NCBI GenBank assembly: GCA_037349105.1 | Contig: JAYJMM010000109.1 | Span: forward strand, 2,741,001 to 2,805,000 | From: Limnomonas spitsbergensis | Lineage: Eukaryota; Chlorophyta; Chlorophyceae; Chlamydomonadales | Reading direction: 5' to 3' | Length of the DNA: 64,000 nt | Shown here: positions 47,568 through 58,900 of the stretch, piece after piece | Layout of the letters: each line of letters begins with the position of its first letter | Position numbering within the stretch: the stretch's first letter is position 1 | The notes under the pieces: model-generated | What the model was told of the DNA's origin: nothing | What the model saw: only the letters and a program-made list of their open reading frames with translations | The model's database searches: none | Translations under genes and position numbers: made by a program

Positions 47568-50500
47568 ATGCATGCATGCAGGCTGGCATGAAGACAGGCT
47601 GGCAAGAAGGCAGGCTGGCAAGAAGGCAGGCTGGCAAGAAGGCAGGCTGGCATGAAGGCAGGCAGGCAAGAAGGCAGGCAGGAAGCACTGACACCATGCT
47701 CTATGATGTTTGTGCATGCTGGGGGCGGGGCACTGTGCAGGACCCCACTTGCCAGAATTTTTAAACCGCTCGCCCCGACGCCTGCCAGGATGACTGCCGC
47801 CCAGATGAACAGCCCGATGCAGGCAATGAGCATGAAGGTGATGAAGATCAGCGAGTCGTTGATGAAGCTGCGCTCCGGGTCGGAGGGGAAGAGGATGGAC
47901 CTGGCACCAGCAGGTGAGGGGGGGAGAGGGCAGGCAGCAGGTGAGTACAGTCAATGAGGAGGGAGGCGAGGAGAGGTGAGGAGCAGTGCTGTGGGAAAGT
48001 TAAGACGTCGAGGGTATAAAAGTGAAAAGGCAGAGCAGCCGGTGAGGAGGGAGCAGGGAGGTGACGAGGAAGAGGGGGAGAAGAGGGGAAGGCAGCAGCA
48101 GGAAGAAAAGCGGGAGGGTGGTCATGAGATACGTGACAACTGATGTGTGCAGGCATGGACCCCAGGGATGCCCTGGACATGTTTAGCAAGGGGGCCATGT
48201 AGGCAACAGCGTAGTAGGCATCAGCCGGCCAACAACGTACCCATATGCTGCATTTGCGGATAGACTTGGCATGCACAGGGAGAAAACAGTGCTGGAAAAT
48301 CTGCTGAAAATCGTGCTAATAACTTTCCTGATATACGGTGCTCTACTTCGCACTCTCAGGGAGAACTGGTCATCAATCCTGAAAGCCAGCCACAAAAAAC
48401 AGCACACAGGCTGTAAGTGCAGCATACCGACAAGCCAGCGACAAGTTACAAAGGCCTGCCCGGTCTGGCCTCACGCCCGGTGGCCAACGTGCACTTGCTG
48501 CAGCAGCTGTTTCATTGCTCAGCAACATCCTAGTTTAACGGAACCCCACGCCCCGAACAGGTACTTACCGCATCAGCTGCCCCTTTGCCGAGCCAAAGCC
48601 TCATTACCCTAAACCCTCACACACTCACCACATTAGCTGCCCCTTTGCCAAGCCAAAGCCTCATTACCCTAAACCCTCGCACACTCACCACATCAGCTGC
48701 CCCTTGGCTGAGCCAAAGCCTCATTACCCTAAACCCTCGCACACTCACCACATCAGCTGCCCCTTGGCCGAGCCAAAGCCTCATTACCCTAAACCATCGC
48801 ACACTCACCACATCAGCTGACCCTTGGCCGAGCCAAAGCCTCATTACCCTAAACCCTCACACACTCACCACATCAGCTGCCCCTTTGCCGAGCCAAAGCC
48901 TCATTACCCTAAACCCTCACACACTCACCGCATCAGCTGCCCCTTTGCCGAGCCAAAGCCTCATTACCCTAAACCCTCACACACTCACCGCATCAGCTGC
49001 CCCTTGGCCCAGCATCAGCCTCATTACCCTAAACCATCGCGCACTCACCACATCAGCTGCCCCTTTGCCGAGCCAAAGCCTCATTACCCTAGACCCTCAC
49101 ACACTCACCGCATCAGCTGCCCCTTTGCCGAGCCAAAGCCTCATTACCCTAAACCCTCACACACTCACCACATCAGCTGCCCCTTTGCCGAGCCAAAGCC
49201 TCACTACCCTAAACCCTCGCACACTCACCACATCAGCTGCCCCTTTGCCGAGCCAAAGGCTCATTACCCTAAACCCTCGCACACTCACCGCATCAGCTGC
49301 CCCATGGCCGAGCCAAAGGCTCATTACCCTAAACTATCGCACACTCACCGCATCAGCTGTCCCTTGGCCGAGCCAAAGCCTCATTACCTTAAACCCTCGC
49401 ACACTCGCCGCATCAGCTACCCTTTTGCCGAGCCAAAGCCTCATTACCCTAAACCCTCGCACACTCACCGCATCAGCTGCCCCTTGGCTGAGCCAAAGCC
49501 TCATTACCCTAAACCATCGCACGCTCACCACATCAGCTGCCCCTTGGCCGAGCCAAAGCCTCATTACCTTAAACCCTCGCGCACTCACCACATCAGCTAC
49601 CCTTTTGCCGAGCCAAAGCCTCATTACCCTAACCCTCACACACTCACCACATCAGCTGCCCCTTTGCCGAGCCAAAGCCTCATTACCCTTAACCCTCACA
49701 CACTCACCACATCAGCTGCCCCTTTGCCGAGCCAAAGCCTCATTACCCTAAACCCTCGCACACTCACCACATCAGCTGCCCCTTGGCCGAGCCAAAGCCT
49801 CATTACCCTAAACTCTTGCGCACTCACCGCATCAGCTACCCTTTTGCCCAGCATCAGCCTCATTACCCTAAACCCTCGCGCACTCACCACATCAGCTGCC
49901 TCTTGGCTGAGCTTAAGCCTCATTACCTTAAACCCTCGCGCACTCGCCGCATCAGCTACCCTTTTGCCGAGCCAAAGCCTCATTACCCTAAACCCTCGTA
50001 CACTCACCGCATCAGCTGCCCCTTTGCTGAGCCAAAGGCTCATTACCCTAAACCCTCGCACACTCACCGCATCAGCTGCCCCTTGGCCGAGCCAAAGCCT
50101 CATTACCCTAAACCCTCGCACACTCACCACATCACCTGCCCTTTGGCCGAGCCAAAGCCTCATTACCCTAAACCCTCGCACACTCACCGCATCAGCTGCC
50201 CCTTGGCTGAGCCGAAGCCTCATTACCCTAAACCCTCGCACACTCACCGCATCAGCTGCCCCTTTGCCGAGCCAAAGCCTCATTACCCTAAACTCTTGCG
50301 CACTCACCGCATCAGCTGCCCCTTGGCTGAGCCAAAGCCTCATTACCCTAAACCCTCGCACACTCACCACATCAGCTGCCCCTTTGCCGAGCCAAAGCCT
50401 CATTACCCTAAACCCTCACACACTCACCGCATCAGCTGCCCTTTGGCCGAGCCAAAGCCTCATTACCCTAAACTCTTGCGCACTCACCGCATCAGCTACC

Positions 50501-53500
50501 CTTTTGCCCAGCATCAGCCTCATTACCCTAAACCCTCGCGCACTCACCACATGAGCTGCCCCATGGCCGAGCCAAAGCCTCATTACCTTCAACCCTCGCG
50601 CACTCGCCGCATCAGCTACCCTTTTGCCGAGCCAAAGCCTCATTACCCTAAACCATCGCACACTCACCGCATCAGCTGCCCCTTTGCCGAGCCAAAGCCT
50701 CATTACCCTAAACCCTCGCACACTCACCGCATCAGCTGCCCCTTGGCTGAGCCAAAGCCTCATTACCCTAAACCATCGCACACTCACCACATCAGCTGCC
50801 CCTTGGCTGAGCCAAAGCCTCATTACCTAAACCATCGCACACTCACCACATCAGCTGCCCCTTTGCCGAGCCAAAGCCTCATTACCCTAAACCCTCACAC
50901 ACTCACCGCATCAGCTGCCCCTTTGCCGAGCCAAAGGCTCATTACCCTAAACCCTCACAAACTCACCGCATCAGCTGCCCCTTTGCTGAGCCAAAGCCTC
51001 ATTACCCTAAACCCTCGCACACTCACCACATCAGCTGCCCCTTGGCCGAGCCAAAGCCTCATTACCCTAAACCATCGCACACTCACCACATCAGCTGCCC
51101 CTTTGCCGAGCCAAAGCCTCATTACCCTAAACCCTCACACACTCACCGCATCAGCTGCCCTTTGGCCGAGCCAAAGCCTCATTACCCTAAACTCTTGCGC
51201 ACTCACCGCATCAGCTACCCTTTTGCCCAGCATCAGCCTCATTACCCTAAACACTCGCGCACTCACCACATCAGCTGCCTCTTGGCTGAGCTTAAGCCTC
51301 ATTACCTTAAACCCTCGCGCACTCGCCGCATCAGCTACCCTTTTGCCGAGCCAAAGCCTCATTACCCTAAACCATCGCACACTCACCGCATCAGCTACCC
51401 TTTTGCCCAGCATCAGCCTCATTACCCTAAACCCTCGCGCACTCACCACATCAGCTGCCCCATGGCCGAGCCAAAGCCTCATTACCTTAAACCCTCGCGC
51501 CCTCGCCGCATCAGCTACCCTTTTGCCGAGCCAAAGCCTCATTACCCTAAACCATCGCACACTCACCGCATCAGCTGCCCCTTTGCCGAGCCAAAGCCTC
51601 ATTACCCTAAACCCTCGCACACTCACCGCATCAGCTGCCCCTTGGCTGAGCCAAAGCCTCATTACCCTAAACCATCGCACACTCACCACATCAGCTGCCC
51701 CTTTGCCCAGCCAAAGCCTCATTACCCTAAACCCTCACACACTCACCGCATCAGCTGCCCCTTTGCCGAGCCAAAGCCTCATTACCCTAAACCCTCACAC
51801 ACTCACCACATCAGCTGCCCCTTTATTGAGCCAAAGCCTCATTACCCTAAACCCTCGCACACTCACCACATCAGCTACCCTTTGCTGAGCCAAAGCCTCA
51901 TTACCCTAAACCCTCGCACACTCACCACATCAGCTGCCCCTTGGCCGAGCCAAAGCCTCATTACCCTAAACCCTCGCACACTCACCACATCAGCTGCCCC
52001 TTTGCCGAGCCAAAGCCTCATTACCCTAAACCCTCACACACTCACCGCATCAGCTGCCCTTTGGCCGAGCCAAAGCCTCATTACCCTAAACTCTTGCGCA
52101 CTCACCGCATCAGCTACCCTTTTGCCCAGCATCAGCTTCATTACCCTAAACCCTCGCGCACTTACCACATCAGCTGCCCCATGGCCGAGCCAAAGCCTCA
52201 TTACCTTAAACCCTCGCGCACTCGCCGCATCAGCTACCCTTTTGCCGAGCCAAAGCCTCATTACCCTAAACCATCGCACACTCACCGCATCAGCTGCCCC
52301 TTTGCCGAGCCAAAGCCTCATTACCCTTAACCCTCGCACACTCACCGCATCAGCTGCCCCTTGGCTGAGCCAAAGCCTCATTACCCTAAACCATCGCACA
52401 CTCACCACATCAGCTGCCCCTTTGCCGAGCCAAAGCCTCATTACCCTAAACCCTCACACACTCACCGCACCAGCTGCCCCTTTGCCGAGTCAAAGCCTCA
52501 TTACCCTAAACCCTCACACACTCACCGCATCAGCTGCCCCTTTTGCTGAGCCAAAGCCTCATTACCCTAAACCATCGCACACTCACCACATCAGCTGCCC
52601 CTTGGCCGAGCCAAAGCCTCATTACCCTAAACCCTCACACACTCACCGCATCAGCTGCCCCTTTACCGAGCCAAAGCCTCATTACCCTAAACCCTCACAC
52701 ACTCACCACATCAGCTGCCCCTTTGCCGAGCCAAAGCCTCATTACCCTAAACCATCGCACACTCACCACATCAGCTGCCCCTTTGCTGAGCCAAAGCCTC
52801 ATTACCCTAAACCCTCGCACACTCACCGCATCAGCTGCCCTTGGCCAAGCCAAAGCCTCATTACCCTAAACCATCGCACACTCACCACATCAGCTGCCCC
52901 TTGGCCGAGCCAAAGCCTCATTACCCTAAACCCTCACACACTCACCGCATCAGCTGCCCCTTTGCCGAGCCAAAGCCTCATTACCCTAACCCCTCACACA
53001 CTCACCACATCAGCTGCCCCTTTGCCGAGCCAAAGCCTCATTACCCTAAACCCTCGCATACTCACCACATCAGCTGCCCCTTTGCTGAGCCAAAGCCTCA
53101 TTACCCTAAACTCTTGCGCACTCACCGCATCAGCTACCCTTTTGCCCAGCATCAGCCTCATTACCCTAAACCCTCACGCACTCACCACATCAGCTGCCCC
53201 TTGGCCGAGCCAAAGCCTCATTACCTTAAACCTTCGCGCACTCGCCGCATCAGCTACCCTTTTGCCGAGCCAAAGCCTCATTACCCTAAACCCTCACGCA
53301 CTCACCACATCAGCTGCCCCTTGGCCGAGCCAAAGCCTCATTACCTTAAACCCTCACACACTCACCGCATCAGCTGCCCCTTTGCTGAGCCAAAACGCGT
53401 CCTGCATACCATGCCCAGCACCTGCTGACCCCTCGCTGCCCGGGCCTGCGCCACACAGGTGCCGCCGAACAGCGTGCAGGCGGTGTTCTTGTCGGGGTGG

Positions 53501-55979
53501 TATTGCAGCCCATCTGCCGTGGGGTTGTACACAACCTTACGCACAGGCACTGACTCGCCTGCAGGGAGGGTGACAGCGAGCATATGCAGGGGGGGGGGGG
53601 CAGACTGGCAGTAAGGGGGGGGCAGCAGCCAGCATATGCAGGGGGGGGGGGGGCAGACTGGCAGTAAGGGGGGGGCAGCAGCCAGCATATGCAGGGGGGG
53701 GGGGGCAGACTGGCAGTAAGGGGGGGGCAGCAGCCAGCATATGCAGGGGGGGGGGGACAGACTGGCAGTAAGGGGGGGGTGCAGCAGCCAGCATATGCAG
53801 GGGGGGGGGGCAGACTGGCAGTAAGGGGGGGGTGCAGCAGCCAGCATATGCAGGGGGGGGGGGGCAGACTGGCAGTAAGGGGGGGGTGCAGCAGCCAGCA
53901 TATGCAGGGGGGGGGGGCAGACTGGCAGTAAGGGGGGGGTGCAGCAGCCAGCATATGCAGGGGGGGGGGCAAACTGGCAGTAAGGGGGGGGCAGCAGCCA
54001 GCATATGCAGGGGGGGGGGCAAACTGGCAGTAAGGGGGGGGTGCAGCAGCCAGCATATGCAGGGGGGGGGGCAAACTGGCAGTAAGGGGGGGGTGCAGCA
54101 GCCAGCATATGCAGGGGGGGGGGCAAACTGGCAGCAAGGGGGGGGTGCAGCAGCCAGCATATGCAGGGGGGGGTGGAGACTGGCAGTAAGGGGGGGGTGC
54201 AGCAGCCAGCATATGCAGGGGGGGGGGGGGGCAGACTGGCAGTAAGGGGGGGGTGCAGCAGCCAGCATATGCAGGGGGGGGGGCAAACTGGCAGTAAGGG
54301 GGGGGTGCAGCAGCCAGCATATGCAGGGGGGGGGGGCAGACTGGCAGTAAGGGGGGGGGGGGCAGCAGCCAGCATATGCAGGGGGGGGGGGGCAGACTGG
54401 CAGTAAGGGGGGGGTGCAGCAGCCAGCATATGCAGGGGGGGGGCAGACTGGCAGTAAGGGGGGGGTGCAGCAGCCAGCATATGCAGGGGGGGTGGGTGGG
54501 GGGGCAGTAAGGGGTGTGTGCAGCAGCCAGCATATGCAGGGGTGGGGGGTGGGGGGGCAGACTGGCAGTAAGGGGGGAGGCAGCAGACAGCAGGTGGGGG
54601 GGGCGACAGCCTGGATATGCAGGGGGGGGGGGGTGGGGGAGCAGACTGGCAGTAAGGGGGGAGGCAGCAGACAGCAGGTGGGAAGGGGCAGGTGGGGGGG
54701 GGCGACAGCCTGGATATGCAGGGTGGGGGGTGGGGGAGCAGACTGGCAGTAAGGGGGGGTGGCAGCAGACAGCAGGTGGGAAGGGGCAGGTGGGGGCTAG
54801 GAGGCGCACCCAAGGGAGACACTATCAGGATTCATGTTGCATACAGAAGGAAAAGAACTTGCATCCCGAAGGAATGACATTCACAAAACAAAGCAAAGCC
54901 CAGGACATTTGGAACTGCTGTTGCTGCCAGAGCGCTGGCGGTGCCCAGGGTGTCTCACCTCTCTACAGCTGCTTTTAGGTCCCTTGCCCTTGCTCTTGCC
55001 CTCCCCTCCCCTCCCCTCTCCCACCTGTGAGCATGTTTTCGTCCACGATGCACTCCCCCCTCAGCAGCACGATGTCGCAGGACAGCGCCCCACGCTTGAG
55101 CACGACCACGTCCCCGGGCACCAGGCTCGTGGAGGGCAGGATTGCGAACTTGCCATCCCGCAGCACCTCCACCTCGCTGCAGGCAGGGCATAGGAAGCAC
55201 GCAGGCTGGCTGTCAGGTGACAACCAGGAGGAAGGAAGGCAAGCAGACAGGCAGAAGGGCAGGCGGCACGAGGCAGGCAGGCAGGCAGGTAACACGAGGC
55301 AGGTAGGTAGGCAGGGAGGCAAACGAGCAGGTGGCACGAGGCAGGCAGGCAAGCAGGCAAATTACACGAGGCAGGCAGACAGGCAGGCAGGCAAAAGGGG
55401 AGGTGGCACGAGGCAGGCAGGCAGGTAACATGAGACAGAGAGAAGACATCACATGTCTCTGCACACAGGCCATAAAGCATACAAGCGGGTGATTTCCAGA
55501 TGGGAAGAGGGGGCTGCCATTGGGCCGTACACTCCATCGGTTGTCCATGGCCTAAACCTACGTTTGCCAAGTTTTATGGCAGGCCTTTTGTGTGAGGGGA
55601 GGCATGGTAGATATGTACTACCCTCATTGTGAGGGGGCTTAATACATCTGTTATGCCTTCTGAGTGAGGGGGGTAAGGTTGGTCCTGTCTGTACTGCCCT
55701 CTCGAGTGAGGGGGGCTGAGCACAGCTGCATGGCTGCTGGCTGCGCTCCCTGGAAACCTTTGGGACGGCAGCTTGCCATTTAAAACCTACTAAAGAATCT
55801 CCTTCAGTCCATTGCACCCAGAGGTGCTGACAGGCTTCATTATCCAGCATTCCTCCCCCTGCCTTCCTTGAACCAAAATTTTAATATTTGGTCTCTGTGT
55901 TTCAATTCACAACTCCAAGGGCGCACACCCGACAGGTGCTTGCTCACCTCAGCGCACGCAACACGCCAATGGAAACATA
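37787..55979 (-). CDS. P5B-type P-ATPase (ATP13A2/YPK9-like cation-polyamine pump), 5' end not in view
   Basis: Exons (minus), phases agreeing except where noted: 55948-55979 (tentative 32-nt exon), 55025-55176, 53366-53558, about 47770-47900 (left border unclear), 46465-46636, 45313-45508, 44440-44655, 43402-43783, 42966-43128, 42128-42452, 41331-41571, 40367-40555, 39734-39798, 38925-39099, 38492-38626, 37787-38089. P-type motifs are all present: A-domain [11 protein letters not shown], membrane M4 [19 protein letters not shown] (PPALP marks subfamily P5B), phosphorylation site CFDKTGTLTEQG with the intron inside TG/T, N-domain [11 protein letters not shown] and KGSPEAI, MVTGDHLRTA, hinge [28 protein letters not shown], and C-terminal membrane segments. 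P5B pumps of endosomes/lysosomes/vacuoles export polyamines to the cytosol. An Ala-rich insert interrupts the N-domain. Several introns carry splice-border repeats. Confidence 0.88.
38140..38275 (+). repeat. Dispersed intronic repeat, representative copy
   Basis: Starts TTCAGCTACATCAC, then GTGCAGCAAGCCCTGCCGCT, GGCCAGTCAAGGTTTGGTCC and TTGGCCGCCCAGCGGCC. A recognisably related copy lies at 41615-41750 on the same strand. Others (either strand) lie near 10830-10930, 17805-17915, 23285-23385, 23880-24010, 25150-25300, 33430-33530, 38775-38900, 40740-40905, 45890-46015 and 46735-46810. All of these are inside introns of the gene models here. Confidence 0.65.
41070..41235. repeat. 39-bp tandem repeat, about 4-5 copies (P5B intron)
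   Basis: Unit AGGCCCAACCCCATCAGATC plus TCAGATCTGTCAGCCAGAC repeats with few changes, decaying at the right end. No resemblance to the neighbouring exon borders. Confidence 0.8.
42681..42773. repeat. 34-bp direct repeats flanking telomere-like insert (P5B intron)
   Basis: GACCTTCTCGCACACTCCTC... at 42681-42714 and its copy at 42740-42773 (three mismatches) enclose ACACCCTAAACCCTGAACCC plus TAAAC, i.e. degenerate CCCTAAA heptamers. Confidence 0.85.
42863..43030 (-). repeat. Two-copy exon-end plus donor duplication with TTTAGGG junction (P5B)
   Basis: The end of exon 42966-43128 (GACAGCTCCGAGGTGGTCCA ... ATGGTCACAG, donor GTGGGA) is copied about 100 bp downstream on the minus strand (GACAGCTCAGAGGTTGTCCA ... 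ATGGCCACAG, donor GTGAGT). Between them lies AAGGTTTAGGGTTTAT, a telomere-like word. The copied donor is closer to consensus than the real one. Confidence 0.85.
45455..45850 (-). repeat. Three-copy duplication of a 3' splice site and catalytic exon start (P5B)
   Basis: The acceptor CCCCCCAG followed by GCACCCTGACTGAGCAGGGC (border 45508) encodes the GTLTEQG that completes DKTGT. Upstream on the minus strand lie copies at about 45660 (GCACCCTGACTGAGCCGGGC after CTTCCCCAG) and about 45827 (GCATCCTGACCTAGC after GTCCCAG). The middle copy would restore DKTGTLTEPG but then meets a stop; the outermost has an immediate TAG. Confidence 0.85.
46633..46699 (-). repeat. Telomere-like insert between 19-bp direct repeats at a 3' splice site (P5B)
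   Basis: GGATCTGGAGGGGAGCGGA occurs at 46633-46651 and 46681-46699 without mismatch. Between them are 29 bp of TTTAGGG/TTTTAGGG repeats. On the minus strand the 46633 copy is the acceptor (CTCCCCTCCAG) of exon 46465-46636 that encodes PPALP, so the acceptor is exactly duplicated. Confidence 0.9.
47225..47690. repeat. GGCAGGCAAGAA-type low-complexity repeat (P5B intron)
   Basis: Irregular GGCAGGCAGGCTGGCATGAA and GGCAAGAAGGCA units on the plus strand. Open in several frames (Lys/Gln/Arg-rich or Pro/Ala/Cys/Leu-rich), all taken as spurious. Confidence 0.85.
48570..53395 (-). repeat. 60-bp splice-donor minisatellite, about 80 copies (P5B intron)
   Basis: The exon 53366-53558 ends GCAAAGGGGCAGCTGATGCG (AKGQLMR, family KGQLxR) with donor GTGAGTG. 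About 80 units of 60 bp follow on the minus strand, each with the exon end (GGCTNNGCAAAGGGGCAGCT + GATG), GTGAGTGTGYGAGG, and GGGTTTAGGGTAATGA. Because 60 is a multiple of three and no stop arises, long spurious ORFs (up to 843 codons) run along the plus strand with a 20-residue period. The next true exon is at about 47900. Confidence 0.93.
53575..54790 (-). repeat. 3' splice-site-like C-tract array, about 21 copies (P5B intron)
   Basis: Minus-strand unit of about 52-60 bp: CTGCATATGCTGGCTGCTGC, C-run, CTTACTGCCAG, TCTG, C-run. The array ends beside the real acceptor, where CATATGCTCGCTGTCACCCT is followed by CCCTGCAG at 53558. Each unit therefore resembles the branch/pyrimidine/CAG region. 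Length variation is mostly in homopolymer C runs; the most distal copies are degenerate. Confidence 0.85.
55245..55435. repeat. GGCACGAGGCAGGCAGGCAG repeat (P5B intron)
   Basis: Irregular units of GGCACGAGGCAGGCAGGCAG with GTAACAC, AAATTACAC and AAAAGG spacers. Lies in the intron upstream of exon 55025-55176. Confidence 0.75.
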
Positions 55980-55980
55980 C

Positions 55981-58900
55981 TGTACCTGTACCAACACTGT
56001 ACATGTACCAACACTGTACTTGTACCAACACTGTACATGTACCAACACTGTACATGTACCAACACTGTACATGTACCAACACTGTACATGTACCAACACT
56101 GTACATGTACCAACACTGTACATGTACCAACACTGTACATGTACCAACACTGTACATGTACCAACACTGTACATGTACCAACACTGTACTTGTACCAACA
56201 CTGTACATGTACCAACACTGTACATGTACCAACGCTGTACATGTACCAACACTGTACATGTACCAACACTGTACATGTACCAACACTGTACATGTACCAA
56301 CACTGTACATGTAACCAACACTGTACTTGTACCAACACTGTACATGTACCAACTCTGTACTTGTACCAACACTGTACATGTACCAACACTGTACCTATAC
56401 CAACACTGTACTTGTACCAACACTGTACATGTACCAACACTGTACCTGTACCAACACTGTACATGTACCAACACTGTACATGTACCAACACTGTACATGT
56501 ACCAACACTGTACATGTACCAACACTGTACCTGTACCAACACTGTACATGTACCAACACTGTACATGTACCAACACTGTACATGTACCAACACTGTACAT
56601 GTACCAACACTGTACATGTACCAACACTGTACATGTACCAACACTGTACATGTACCAACACTGTACCTGTACCAACACTGTACATGTACCAACACTGTAC
56701 ATGTACCAACACTGTACATGTACCAACACTGTACATGTACCAACACTGTACTTGTACCAACACTGTACATGTACCAACACTGTACATGTACCGACACGGT
56801 ACATGTACCAACACTGTACATGTACCAACACTGTACATGTACCAACACTGTACATGTACCAACACTGTACTTGTACCAACACTGTACATGTACCAACACT
56901 GTACTTGTACCAACACTGTACCTGTACCAACACTGTACATGTACCAACACGGTACATGTACCAACACTGTACATGTACCAACACTGTACATGTACCAACA
57001 CTGTACTTGTACCAACACTGTACCTGTACCAACATTGTACCTGTACCAACACTGTACATGTACCAACACTGTACTTGTACCAACACTGTACATGTACCAA
57101 CACTGTACATGTACCGACACGGTACATGTACCAACACTGTACATGTACCAACACTGTACATGTACCAACACTGTACATGTACCAACACTGTACATGTACC
57201 AACACTGTACATGTACCAACACGGTACATGTACCAACACGGTACATGTACCAACACTGTACATGTACCAACACTGTACATGTACCAACACTGTTCTTGTA
57301 CCAACACTGTACATGTACCAACACTGTACATGTACCAACACTGTACATGTACCAACACTGTACTTGTACCAACACTGTACATGTACCAACACTGTACATG
57401 TACCGACACGGTACATGTACCAACACTGTACATGTACCAACACTGTACATGTACCAACACTGTACATGTACCAACACGGTACCTGTGCCAACACTGTACA
57501 TGTACCAACACTGTACATGTACCAACACTGTACATGTACCAACACTGTACATGTACCAACACTGTACATGTACCAACACTGTACATGTACCAACACTGTA
57601 CATGTACCAACACTGTACATGTACCAACACCGTACCTGTACCAACACTGTACATGTACCAACACTGTACTTGTACCAACACTGTACATGTACCAACACTG
57701 TACATGTACCGACACGGTACATGTACCAACACTGTACATGTACCAACACTGTACATGTACCAACACTGTACCTGTACCGACACGGTACATGTACCAACAC
57801 TGTACATGTACCAACACTGTACATGTACCAACACTGTACATGTACCAACACTGTACATGTACCAACACTGTACATGTACCAACACTGTACATGTACCAAC
57901 ACTGTACCTGTACCAACACGGTACATGTACCAACACTGTACCTGTACCAACACTGTACATGTACCAACACTGTACCTGTACCAACACTGTACATGTACCA
58001 ACACTGTACCTGTACCAACACTGTACATGTACCAACACTGTACATGTACCAACACTGTACATGTACCAACACTGTACATGTACCAACACTGTACATGTAC
58101 CGACACGGTACATGTGCCAACACTGTACATGTACCAACACTGTACATGTACCAACACTGTACCTGTACCGACACGGTACATGTACCAACACTGTACATGT
58201 ACCAACACTGTACATGTACCAACACTGTACATGTACCAACACGGTACATGTACCAACACTGTACTTGTACCAACACGGTACATGTACCAACACTGTACCT
58301 GTACCAACACTGTACATGTACCAACACTGTACATGTACCAACACGGTACATGTACCAACACTGTACTTGTACCAACACTGTACATGTACCAACACTGTAC
58401 CTGTACCAACACGGTACATGTACCAACACTGTACATGTACCAACACTGTACATGTACCAACACTGTACATGTACCAACACGGTACATGTACCAACACTGT
58501 ACCTGTACCAACACCGTACATGTACCAACACTGTACATGTACCAACACTGTACATGTACCAACACTGTACATGTACCAACACTGTACATGTACCAACACT
58601 GTACATGTACCAACACGGTACATGTACCAACACTGTACATGTACCAACACTGTACATGTACCAACACTGTACCTGTACCAACACTGTACATGTACCAACA
58701 CTGTACATGTACCAACACTGTACTTGTACCAACACTGTACATGTACCAACACTGTACATGTACCAACACTGTACATGTACCAACACGGTACATGTACCAA
58801 CACTGTACATGTACCAACACTGTACATGTACCAACACTGTACCTGTACCAACACTGTACATGTACCAACACTGTACATGTACCAACACTGTACTTGTACC

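Noticed and set aside
47040..47954. Cys/Leu/Pro-rich minus-strand ORFs over the GGCAGGCA repeat
   Set aside because: Low-complexity tetranucleotide-type repeat open in all frames; only the [12 protein letters not shown] exon near 47770-47900 is supported.
48570..53395. Chromosome end or telomere
   Set aside because: TTTAGGG-type words occur only once per 60-bp unit, and coding exons of the same gene lie on both sides.
48585..53573. Plus-strand ORFs of 388-843 codons with 20-residue repeats
   Set aside because: Product of a stop-free 60-bp minisatellite on the antisense strand of the P5B intron.
53362..54822. Minus-strand Pro/Cys/Leu-rich ORFs of about 480 codons
   Set aside because: C-tract repeat array in an intron. 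Only the terminal part (ESVPVRK to KGQLMR, 53366-53558) is a real exon.
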